A stretch of DNA of 12,005 bases, from contig DATDWF010000019.1 of NCBI GenBank assembly GCA_035289745.1, positions 1-12,005 of the forward strand. Direction: 5' to 3'. The DNA is from JAUYQE01 sp035289745. Its GTDB lineage: Archaea; Nanobdellota; Nanobdellia; Woesearchaeales; GW2011-AR9. Positions 1 through 5,054 of this stretch are shown one piece after another (position 1 is the first letter of the stretch; each line of letters opens with the position of its first letter). Position numbers and translations under genes: made by a program. A model generated the notes under the pieces. The model was not told the DNA's origin, did not search any database, and saw only the letters and a program-made list of their open reading frames with translations.

Positions 1-539
1 GGATCATCATCGGAATCGTATGAAAGCACTTGCAAGGGTGCTGGCGTTAAAGAAATGCGAACTTCGTTTCCTGCTCCAGACGCATTCTTGTAAGAAGTTC
101 CCAGACGAGGGCAGATGGCGCTTGGCGCATAATCCGGATGCCAGGTGACAAAGCAGCGATGGTCCTGATAGTCTTCCCAAGAAAGAACTTCTGCCGCTTG
201 GGGATTATACAAAAGGTTGCCATCCGTGTCCTGGAGGCGAACCGTGACGTTGGGAAAAGAAACACTGCCGTCTGCCGCTGCGCCTTCGGCGCGGAGCGTG
301 GCGTTATCGATGCGAACGGCCTCTTCCTCGGGATGATCGTTTTCGCCATAGGAAGAATCCCTACAGAAGCCGCTTTCACAGAGCTCATTGCCCGGGCAGT
401 CGCTATCGCTGCGGCAGCGCTGCTCCAATGAGCAGCCCGAACTCTTAGAAGCATTAAAGCAAGGTTCATCCAGATTGCCACAGGCTAAAGCTGCAGAAAA
501 AGCAGCGGCCAGCATTGCGGGGATATATCGTGGTTTCAT
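1..539 (-). CDS. Cys-rich exported lipoprotein-like protein (3' end beyond left edge)
   Basis: An open frame starts at the ATG at 539-537 and runs leftward without a stop to the window edge, giving 179 codons, so the C-terminus is missing. Residues 1-20 form a signal sequence ending in a lipobox-like ALAC (Cys20). A cysteine cluster follows (Cys27, 36, 42, 48, 54, 59), with the spacing RCRSDSDCPGNELC...C seen in small disulfide modules of secreted proteins. Beyond residue 70 the sequence looks beta-rich (VSFPNVTVRLQDTDGN). The product is probably a membrane-anchored surface protein of unknown function. A TATA element at 565-572 lies about 30 bases upstream and is shared with the divergent gene at 595. 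The lipid modification is inferred from the lipobox only. Confidence 0.8.
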   Translation of the reverse strand, partial: MKPRYIPAMLAAAFSAALACGNLDEPCFNASKSSGCSLEQRCRSDSDCPGNELCESGFCRDSSYGENDHPEEEAVRIDNATLRAEGAAADGSVSFPNVTVRLQDTDGNLLYNPQAAEVLSWEDYQDHRCFVTWHPDYAPSAICPRLGTSYKNASGAGNEVRISLTPAPLQVLSYDSDDD

Positions 540-564
540 AATTACTTAAAAATAGTGACATCAC

Positions 565-572
565 TTTAAATA
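565..572. promoter_or_regulatory. Shared TATA element of two divergent genes
   Basis: TTTAAATA is centred 26-27 bases before the ATG at 595 (+). Its complement TATTTAAA is centred about 30 bases before the ATG at 539 (-). It is the only good TATA candidate in this 55-base divergent intergenic region, so it may serve both genes. The rightward mRNA would be leaderless. Confidence 0.6.
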
Positions 573-594
573 TCTTTTGGTTCTTCTTTTGGGC

Positions 595-1158
595 ATGAGC
601 AAAAAAGGCGCTATTGGCTTGTCTGTAGAACTGCTGGTCATCATTATCCTGAGCTTGGTTATCTTAGGTGCAGGCATTGCTTTTTTATACCAGTTATTGG
701 GCGGTGCCAGCGAGCTGAAGGCAGAGCTTGACACCAGAACACAGCAGGAACTGGAACGCTTGCTCGTCGATCAGGGCAAGCAGGTAGCGCTGCCCCGGCA
801 TACGGCAACCATTCTTCCCGGCGAATCGCATGTTTTCGGCTTAGGCATTCTGAACACGGGGGATGTGGGAGAAACGTTTACTCTTACGGTACTGCTTTCC
901 AAAGCGCTCGACGAGAATGATGCAGTGCTGTATGATGATCCTGACGTTCTCAATGAAGCAGTGCGAACCGTTGCCGAAAGCTGGCTGCTGTACAATCAGG
1001 AAGAACTGCGCCTTGCAGAAAATGAGCACCGCACGGAAGGAATTCTCGTCGATATTCCCAACGATGCACCCAAAGGCACGTACATCTATGACGTCGAAGT
1101 TTCTGCTGGCGGGCGGCCATATGGCAACAAGCTGAAGTTTACGGTGGCTGTCAAATAA
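595..1158 (+). CDS. Class III signal-peptide (pilin-like) protein with beta-sandwich ectodomain
   Basis: This 187-residue protein begins MSKKGAIGLSVELLV, a short basic stretch and a Gly followed by a hydrophobic segment (residues 5-30). That is the layout of archaeal type IV pilin/archaellin-like class III signal peptides, cleaved after KKG by a prepilin peptidase. Residues about 32-55 are charged and helical. The rest resembles an Ig-like or NEW3-type beta-sandwich: FGLGILNTGDVGETFTLTV near residues 85-103 and IPNDAPKGTYIYDVEV near 155-170. A surface or pilus-associated role is likely, but no specific function is recognised. The ATG at 595 was preferred to an upstream TTG at 577 because the TATA box lies 26 bases before it and the class III signal starts there. 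It converges with the next gene, only 10 bases away. Confidence 0.8.
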   Translation: MSKKGAIGLSVELLVIIILSLVILGAGIAFLYQLLGGASELKAELDTRTQQELERLLVDQGKQVALPRHTATILPGESHVFGLGILNTGDVGETFTLTVLLSKALDENDAVLYDDPDVLNEAVRTVAESWLLYNQEELRLAENEHRTEGILVDIPNDAPKGTYIYDVEVSAGGRPYGNKLKFTVAVK

Positions 1159-1168
1159 TTGAGCCACT

Positions 1169-1696
1169 TCACGGCTGGCGGCAGAGTGTTTCTAGTACTC
1201 TTTCAACAGTCTGTTCCATGTCTCTTTCCACCCGTTCTACAATCTCTGGCTGTATGTCCAGCTCTTGCGTCAGAAATTCGTAACTCTGCGCTAAGCCGCT
1301 GTAGATAATGTCTGTGTTTCCCGCTTTGGCAAGCTGAATGCTCCGCAGCAGAGGGAAAGGCGCCAATGCAGGAAACGGCCCAAGGCCTTCAAACTCAGCA
1401 AAGAGGCAGCGGTTTTGGTAGTCGAAAAGCATGCGGTCTTCTGCAGCAACCAGAAAGCGGGAATTGGCAGCAGCAATAGCTTCTGCTGTCGTCATTTTTC
1501 CCACACCAGCTTCTCCAATAAGATACATCCCTCCTTCCTGTTCTCGATCGTAGAGCACGTCTCCAAACAAGCAGACATACGGCCCGTCAATCCCCCTCAG
1601 CTCTTTGGCCGTAAAGAGGCGGGGGTACTTTTCTCGGAAAAGAGGAATTCGTGCATCATCCGGGAAATCTTCAGGCGATAAAGTCAGTTGTTTCAT
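1169..1696 (-). CDS. Small protein with degenerate P-loop-like motif
   Basis: This 175-residue protein is not recognised as a known family. Residues 58-69 read YLIGEAGVGKMT, which resembles a Walker A loop (GxxxxGK[S/T]), but Met replaces the Ser/Thr directly after the Lys and a Thr follows. A hydrophobic strand (FLVAAED, residues 81-87) comes after, as in P-loop or HPr-kinase/PEPCK-like folds, so a nucleotide-binding role is possible but unproven. There is no signal peptide or membrane segment. The C-terminus is acidic and helical. It is the last gene of a leftward cluster, starting 15 bases after the PIN-domain gene, and is probably co-transcribed with it. The start is the only ATG near the beginning of the frame. 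Confidence 0.7.
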   Translation of the reverse strand: MKQLTLSPEDFPDDARIPLFREKYPRLFTAKELRGIDGPYVCLFGDVLYDREQEGGMYLIGEAGVGKMTTAEAIAAANSRFLVAAEDRMLFDYQNRCLFAEFEGLGPFPALAPFPLLRSIQLAKAGNTDIIYSGLAQSYEFLTQELDIQPEIVERVERDMEQTVERVLETLCRQP

Positions 1697-1711
1697 GCTG
1701 ATACCTTTTTT

Positions 1712-2086
1712 TCATGCAGAGACTACCGTAACATACTTTTTCTGGCGGATGGTAAGATACGGCTTTTGCAGCCGCCTTTTTAACTCTTTATCCTGCGTCA
1801 GGACGAGAGCGCCTTTTCTGGATTCCATAACGAGCGCATCGTCCACTTTTCCGGTGCTCTTCAGCACAGTAATTGTTTTGGCTTTTAGCAAAGCTATGGC
1901 CAAGCGTGCCGCTGGGGTGAATTTTCCTTTCTCTGTTGTCGCGAGGCTTTCCAGCTCTCGGTTCGTTCCTTGAAGAACAGCCAGCCGGTACGGAAAATCA
2001 CAAGTTCGCTCAATCTCGGAAAAGAGATCAATGCGAAAAAGAGCGATGGCCAAGAGCGCGTTGGTGTCGATGATAACCGTTTTCAT
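1712..2086 (-). CDS. PIN-domain nuclease, VapC9/Fcf1-like
   Basis: This 124-residue protein is the length of a single PIN domain. The acidic residues expected for the metal site are visible: Asp7 in VIIDTN, Glu44/46 in NRELES, Asp82/83 in VDDAL and Asp99 in TQDKELK. The pattern of IIDTN, ELES, DDAL and LTQDKELKRRL matches archaeal VapC9/Fcf1-like PIN proteins, which are Mg-dependent RNases of rRNA processing or toxin type. No VapB-like antitoxin lies next to it, so a housekeeping RNA-processing role is more likely than a toxin-antitoxin pair. The ATG overlaps the stop codon of the upstream membrane-protein gene (ATGA, 2083-2086), implying translational coupling. This start was chosen over an in-frame extension to 2314, which is only the shadow of the membrane-protein gene. 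Confidence 0.88.
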   Translation of the reverse strand: MKTVIIDTNALLAIALFRIDLFSEIERTCDFPYRLAVLQGTNRELESLATTEKGKFTPAARLAIALLKAKTITVLKSTGKVDDALVMESRKGALVLTQDKELKRRLQKPYLTIRQKKYVTVVSA

Positions 2087-2919
2087 GGGGAGTGCTCTGG
2101 CCGTGCTTCGTGGTGTGCAATGATCTGCAGCGTCGCTATCCACCAAATTTTTGTGAGCAGCAGCAAAGCCAGAACCAGCAGGCCGCTGAGGATGATGAAG
2201 AGCGGCGCTTTTCCGGCCTCGATGAGTTTGAACGTGCCATAGCTGCTGCCGGCGATGAAGAATAGAAGCAATAAGAAAGCAGGCAGCGTGTACGGTGCTT
2301 TCTTCAGGGTGCATTTTCCTGCTTTTCTTAGCAGCTCTTTCCAGGGCAGATAGATGAAAGCGAGAGAAACCAGAAAGAAATAATAGAAAACCATCGGCAG
2401 GATGAACAGCGCTTTAGGAAGAACTGCGTTAGGCAAAAAGCTTTCTTTGAAGAGGAAGAGCTGGCTGCCCAAGAACAAGCCCAGGAAAAGTGTAGTGAGA
2501 AATATGTACTTTAGCCAGCGGGATCCTAAAAGCAGCAGATTCTTTTTTATTGCCGGCAGTGGGTTAATTAACTGCTGTGCACCCACCCAGAGTATGCTCG
2601 TGAAGCCTAAAAAAATCACCAGAGAAGTCCATAGCAACGCCAGCAGTGTCTCCTGCATAGCGTCATATGCAGCATACAGCGGAAGCGCATCTTCTAACGG
2701 AGGAACGCCGGCCTGCAGCTGTTCTGGATCAAGGTCGGCTTCCGCAACGAGTGTCGAAATCTCCTCGGCATGAGCAAGAATTTTCACCTGGTAGCGCAGG
2801 CCATTAAATGCCAGGACAAAGAAAAACAGTATCTGCAGCACCAGCAGGATGCTAAACAGCAGCCGGTGTTTCTTGATGGCGGTGATAGTCGCCGTGAGTC
2901 CTTGCTTATAGGCGTGCAT
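2083..2919 (-). CDS. Polytopic membrane protein of unknown function
   Basis: This 278-residue protein has about six hydrophobic segments, near residues 20-40, 92-112, 135-157, 168-192, 213-230 and 238-265. The first is followed by an extracytoplasmic-looking acidic loop (residues about 50-85, AEEISTLVAEADLDPEQL). It has a basic N-terminus (MHAYKQGLTATITAIKKH). I see no transporter signature or catalytic motif. It is the first gene of a leftward cluster with the PIN nuclease (4-base overlap) and the P-loop-like protein. The TATA box TTTTAAA (complement of 2943-2949) lies 27 bases before the ATG, giving a leaderless mRNA. Confidence 0.8.
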   Translation of the reverse strand: MHAYKQGLTATITAIKKHRLLFSILLVLQILFFFVLAFNGLRYQVKILAHAEEISTLVAEADLDPEQLQAGVPPLEDALPLYAAYDAMQETLLALLWTSLVIFLGFTSILWVGAQQLINPLPAIKKNLLLLGSRWLKYIFLTTLFLGLFLGSQLFLFKESFLPNAVLPKALFILPMVFYYFFLVSLAFIYLPWKELLRKAGKCTLKKAPYTLPAFLLLLFFIAGSSYGTFKLIEAGKAPLFIILSGLLVLALLLLTKIWWIATLQIIAHHEARPEHSP

Positions 2920-2942
2920 GGGCTGGGAAAAAGGGAAGGAGA

Positions 2943-2949
2943 TTTAAAA
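2943..2949 (-). promoter_or_regulatory. TATA box of the membrane protein-PIN operon
   Basis: TTTTAAA on the minus strand is centred 27 bases before the ATG at 2919. The rest of the 2920-3144 intergenic region holds only a 6-bp hairpin (3057-3062 with 3069-3074, GCTCAT/ATGAGC) and the next gene's promoter. Confidence 0.55.
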
Positions 2950-3111
2950 GGCTTTGCACGGCTGTTCATATGCATTCCTGGAAAGAAGATTTTATAAATG
3001 AAGAGACAACGAGTCATTTTAAGAAATGTTTTCCTCTTCCAAATTGGCTGTCGATTGCTCATTTTTACATGAGCCATCTCAAGCAACTTCTTTCTCGTCT
3101 CATCTTTCAAG

Positions 3112-3120
3112 TTTTATAAG
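3112..3120 (+). promoter_or_regulatory. TATA box of the homing endonuclease gene
   Basis: TTTTATAAG is centred 29 bases before the ATG at 3145, so the transcript would start at or just before the start codon. The gene therefore has its own promoter and does not depend on reading through an intron. Confidence 0.55.
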
Positions 3121-3144
3121 AACAAGAAGAAGAAATTCCCGAAA

Positions 3145-3747
3145 ATGATGAGAATCTCCAAAGAGTTTGCTGAGATACTGGGGTTATTATGTGCAGAAGG
3201 CTCTCATATTGTTTCTTTTTCTAGTTACTGGGGTAAAGAACGTGGTAAGCTCTATTATCGTAACAATAAGAAATCCGAAAGGATAGAGTTCTATAATAAA
3301 GACAAAAAGTTATTGCATCATTATGCAGATCTTCTTTGCAAAGAGTTCTGCATGAAGACTAAAGTAACTAAATTTGGTAAGATTAATATCGGAAAAAGAG
3401 AGATCATGACAAAAATTATTACTCAGACTCCTCTCGGTCATATGCGATGGCGGGTTCCTAAAGCTATCTCTTTAGGGACAAAAGCCGTTAAGATTGCTTT
3501 TTTGCGTGGTTATTTTGATGGAGATGGGACGGCTATAACTTGTCCAAGAATGTTTTCGACGAATCGGGCGGGCCTTCGGCAGGTCTCTCAGCTCTTATCA
3601 AGCCTTAATTTTAAACACACTTTGCAAGGACCGCACTATAAAGAGAAGAGAAAGCCAGCATATACTATTCAGATTAGTCGAAAAGATAAAGAAAGGTTTT
3701 TAAATCTGATAAGGCCCGTTTCAAAAAAGCTAGGTCTGCGGGGGTAA
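3145..3747 (+). CDS. LAGLIDADG homing endonuclease overlapping tRNA-Leu
   Basis: This 200-residue single-chain protein has two LAGLIDADG-type helices: AEILGLLCAEGSH (residues 9-21) and FLRGYFDGDG (residues about 119-128). Each ends in the acidic residue that binds the catalytic metal (Glu18 and Asp126 or Asp128). Lysine-rich stretches between and after them suit DNA contact. Members of this family cut a long specific DNA site, and some act as RNA maturases. It is A/T-richer than its neighbours, which suggests horizontal arrival. The last codons lie inside the tRNA-Leu gene: acceptor bases 1-7 encode part of the final Leu-Arg-Gly, and the stop TAA (3745-3747) comes from the next tRNA/intron bases. 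The ATGATG start has a TATA box 29 bases upstream. Confidence 0.88.
   Translation: MMRISKEFAEILGLLCAEGSHIVSFSSYWGKERGKLYYRNNKKSERIEFYNKDKKLLHHYADLLCKEFCMKTKVTKFGKINIGKREIMTKIITQTPLGHMRWRVPKAISLGTKAVKIAFLRGYFDGDGTAITCPRMFSTNRAGLRQVSQLLSSLNFKHTLQGPHYKEKRKPAYTIQISRKDKERFLNLIRPVSKKLGLRG
3697..3706 (+). promoter_or_regulatory. Probable TATA box of tRNA-Leu, inside the endonuclease gene
   Basis: TTTTTAAATC is centred about 37 bases before tRNA base 1 (3738), predicting a leader of about 10 bases. It lies in the last codons of the endonuclease gene, so the two transcription units overlap. Confidence 0.45.
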
Positions 3748-3774
3748 CCAGAAGCAATGCTTTCTGTTCCTTAG
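3746..3774 (+). other. tRNA-Leu intron 1 (between bases 8 and 9, or 9 and 10)
   Basis: This 29-base insertion lies between the acceptor stem and the D-arm. It holds a hairpin, CAGAAGC (3749-3755) with GCTTTCTG (3759-3766). Exon bases GGGG (3740-3743) can pair with CCTT (3769-3772). That leaves 3-base bulges on both sides (3744-3746 and 3773-3775), which is the bulge-helix-bulge fold cut by archaeal tRNA-splicing endonuclease. One-base ambiguity (3747-3775) gives the same mature product. Confidence 0.8.
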
Positions 3775-3806
3775 AGCAAAGCCTGGCTAAATGCGCAGGA
3801 CTTAAG

Positions 3807-3834
3807 TCCCACCCCTGACGGCTGTTAGGAAGGC
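3807..3834 (+). other. tRNA-Leu intron 2 (37/38)
   Basis: This 28-base insertion is at the canonical archaeal position between anticodon-loop bases 37 and 38. It contains the hairpin CCTGAC (3814-3819)/GTTAGG (3824-3829) with loop GGCT. Loop bases CTT (3801-3803) pair with AAG (3830-3832), giving a relaxed bulge-helix-bulge. The spliced loop is CTTAAGA. Confidence 0.85.
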
Positions 3835-3865
3835 ATCCTGTGGGTTAGTCCCTTCGAGGGTTCAA

Positions 3866-3894
3866 ACAACGAGGAAAACTCCTCTTGAGAACAC
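3866..3894 (+). other. tRNA-Leu intron 3 (T-loop, 58/59)
   Basis: This 29-base insertion splits the T-loop. Exon GTTC (3860-3863) pairs perfectly with GAAC (3889-3892), flanked by 3-base bulges (3864-3866 and 3893-3895). An inner hairpin GAGGA/TCCTC (3871-3875 with 3880-3884) completes the splicing motif. Splicing restores the loop TTCAAAT. The unit can slide one base without changing the product. Confidence 0.85.
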
Positions 3895-3949
3895 ATCCCT
3901 TCCCCCGCACTTTTTCTATTTTGCTTTTTCTTCTTCGACCACAACAACC

Positions 3950-3957
3950 TTTAAATA
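3950..3957 (+). promoter_or_regulatory. TATA box of tRNA-Thr
   Basis: TTTAAATA is centred 29 bases before tRNA base 1 (3983), predicting a leader of only a few bases. The sequence 3910-3949 is pyrimidine-rich with T-runs that suit termination of the upstream tRNA-Leu. Confidence 0.55.
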
Positions 3958-4002
3958 AAAACTTCTTTCTCTTGCTGCTCATGCCCCTGTAGCGCAGTGG
4001 TA

Positions 4003-4037
4003 CTTGGCGTGTGCGCAAAAGCATACGCAGAGCGCAA
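4003..4037 (+). other. tRNA-Thr D-loop intron
   Basis: This 35-36-base insertion follows AGTGGTA of the D-loop. Its core is a perfect 8-bp hairpin, GCGTGTGC (4007-4014)/GCATACGC (4021-4028), with loop GCAAAA. GTG (3997-3999) can pair with CGC (4033-4035), placing 3-base bulges at 4001-4003 and 4036-4038, which suits a cut after 4002 and 4037. Alternatively CTTG (4003-4006) pairs with CAAG (4035-4038), giving a 36-base insert. A direct repeat AGAGCGC (4029-4035 and 4037-4043) makes the 3' boundary uncertain. Confidence 0.7.
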
Positions 4038-4055
4038 GAGCGCGCGTCCTTGGTA

Positions 4056-4067
4056 TGCAAAACAGAA
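4056..4067 (+). other. tRNA-Thr intron at 37/38 (12 bases)
   Basis: A 12-base insertion at the canonical position leaves the loop TTGGTAA. TTG (4050-4052) pairs with CAG (4063-4065, one U-G), giving a short helix between a bulge and a loop. This is the relaxed form of the splicing motif. At 12 bases it is near the lower size limit for archaeal tRNA introns. Confidence 0.75.
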
Positions 4068-4139
4068 AGGACGAGGTCCCGAGTTCAAATCTCGGCAGGG
4101 GCTGTTTTTATCTGATGGTTAGTCTGGTTGACCATAATG

Positions 4140-4146
4140 TTTATAT
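4140..4146 (+). promoter_or_regulatory. TATA box of the clan CD lipoprotein gene
   Basis: TTTATAT is centred 29 bases before the ATG at 4172, which is why that ATG is preferred to earlier in-frame starts. Confidence 0.5.
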
Positions 4147-4171
4147 GACTCAATATTTTTCTTCTCTCAGT

Positions 4172-5011
4172 ATGATCAGTGGGGTTCTGAAGAAGGCTGC
4201 TTCTGCCGCATTTGTCTCTGTTCCTTTAGTTCTCGGTGGAATGGCGGCTACGGGCTGCCTGGACGAGCCTTTTCCCGATCAGCCTTTATTTGAGTCTTCT
4301 CCCCTGCAGAATACGCGCACGCTTTTCCAAGATTCCCTTCTGGAATTTGCGGTGCAGACAGATCCCCGCTATTTCTCCCTGCTTCAGGAGATCAGCCCAT
4401 CATATCGGGATACGGCTAAGCCCAATGCGTTCGCTCTTTTTCCTGCAACGACGGACCATGTGTTTGATAGCACGGCTTTAGGCTGGTTTGTACGCAGCCT
4501 TCATGAGCATTACGATGTGCAGCTTTTTGCCGCCCATCAAAAGCAAGAGGCATACGCTGCTCTTGCAGACCTTGCTTCTACTGACCCTTTTTCCATCAAC
4601 TTTCTCACCCTGTTTGGCCATGGAACACCCCGAACCCTCGCTCTCGGGGGGCCCATCTGCCGTCTGGGGGAGTGTCAACGTGATGAATCACATGCTTTCA
4701 ATGTCTCTGATAGGGAATTCTGTTCCTATTTAGATGATGTTTTGGCATCGGACGCCGTAATCTTTCTCGGCTCCTGTGCCACCGGGTACGGGGAGGAGGA
4801 TGCGGAAAATTTTGCTAACTTTATTATGGCCTGTGCTCCCGGAAGAACCGTTTACGCCGGAACCGCTCCTTTCTCTGCGCAGGGAATACGGGTCAATAGC
4901 TGGTACCCGTTCGATGCAACGCTCATGGGGGGGTGGGGGATGTCTTTCACTCGCTTTGGTTTTATCCCTCTCACTGACATCACGTACACGAACAAAGGCC
5001 ACGAAGAATAG
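4172..5011 (+). CDS. Secreted clan CD (caspase/CHAT-like) putative cysteine peptidase, lipoprotein
   Basis: This 279-residue protein has a signal sequence at residues 1-28 and a lipobox-like ATGC (Cys29). The core carries the clan CD arrangement. A hydrophobic strand ends in a His-Gly dyad, FLTLFGHG (His150), and a second ends in the nucleophile, AVIFLGSCATGYG (Cys202), about 50 residues later, as in caspase, C80 and CHAT domains. A third strand, RTVYAGTAPF (residues 225-234), fits the same fold. Substrate is unknown. Clan CD enzymes usually cut after a specific P1 residue and often need activation. An extracellular, membrane-tethered location is inferred from the signal. In-frame extension upstream to 4004 runs through the tRNA and is rejected. 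The family assignment rests on motifs only. Confidence 0.78.
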   Translation: MISGVLKKAASAAFVSVPLVLGGMAATGCLDEPFPDQPLFESSPLQNTRTLFQDSLLEFAVQTDPRYFSLLQEISPSYRDTAKPNAFALFPATTDHVFDSTALGWFVRSLHEHYDVQLFAAHQKQEAYAALADLASTDPFSINFLTLFGHGTPRTLALGGPICRLGECQRDESHAFNVSDREFCSYLDDVLASDAVIFLGSCATGYGEEDAENFANFIMACAPGRTVYAGTAPFSAQGIRVNSWYPFDATLMGGWGMSFTRFGFIPLTDITYTNKGHEE

Positions 5012-5022
5012 CTTTCATAACG

Positions 5023-5030
5023 CTTATTAA
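5023..5030 (+). promoter_or_regulatory. TATA box of nurA
   Basis: CTTATTAA is centred 28 bases before the TTG at 5055 and supports TTG as a leaderless start. Confidence 0.45.
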
Positions 5031-5054
5031 CATTCTCTTTTTCTGCTGTTCATC

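Larger units (their letters stand above)
3738..3909 (+). tRNA. tRNA-Leu(UAA) interrupted by three introns
   Basis: Acceptor GCGGGGG (3738-3744) pairs with CCCCCGC (3902-3908), with discriminator A3909 and no encoded CCA. The D-arm runs 3776-3794 (GCA...TGC around AGCCTGG). The anticodon stem CAGGA (3796-3800) pairs with TCCTG (3836-3840). The loop CTTAAG places anticodon TAA at 3803-3805. The long variable arm (GGG/CCC, 3842-3852) is typical of Leu tRNAs. The T-stem GAGGG (3856-3860) pairs with CCCTT (3897-3901). These parts are separated by insertions at 3746-3774, 3807-3834 and 3866-3894 (29+28+29 bases). Removing them leaves an 86-nt tRNA whose every arm is standard. A T-rich stretch (3911-3930) probably terminates it. 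The 5' end overlaps the endonuclease gene by 10 bases. Confidence 0.93.
3983..4103 (+). tRNA. tRNA-Thr(GGU) interrupted by two introns
   Basis: Acceptor GCCCCTG (3983-3989) pairs with CAGGGGC (4096-4102), and the discriminator is T4103. D-stem GCGC (3992-3995) pairs with GCGC (4040-4043) around AGTGGTA. Anticodon stem CGTCC (4045-4049) pairs with GGACG (4069-4073). The T-arm is CCGAG-TTCAAAT-CTCGG (4079-4095). The loop TTGGTA places anticodon GGT at 4052-4054. G1-C72, C2-G71, U73 and G35-U36 are the known archaeal tRNA-Thr identity elements, which supports Thr. Two insertions, in the D-loop and at 37/38, make the gene 121 bases long. Without them it is 73-74 nt. Anticodon GCA (Cys, 4057-4059) was considered, but its stem does not form. 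A T-run (4105-4109) follows directly. Confidence 0.88.

Noticed and set aside
47..481. Leftward 144-residue frame starting at 481
   Set aside because: It overlaps the open frame from 539, which has a signal peptide, ordered cysteines and a TATA box. The other frame is basic and without features.
1712..2086. VapBC toxin-antitoxin pair
   Set aside because: No small antitoxin gene adjoins the PIN gene. The flanking genes are a membrane protein and a larger P-loop-like protein.
3057..3074. Hairpin GCTCAT/ATGAGC before the endonuclease gene
   Set aside because: It is only 6 bp with no T-run or repeat copy in the window, so it may be chance.
3845..4060. Leftward 71-residue frame
   Set aside because: It is a complement of the two tRNA genes and very basic, with no promoter.
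4056..4060. tRNA-Cys reading with anticodon GCA
   Set aside because: The stem around it has a mismatch and a wobble, while the CGTCC/GGACG stem with GGT is perfect and the identity bases fit Thr.
4004..4171. N-terminal extension of the clan CD protein from 4004
   Set aside because: It would translate the tRNA-Thr gene. The signal sequence and TATA spacing fit the ATG at 4172.
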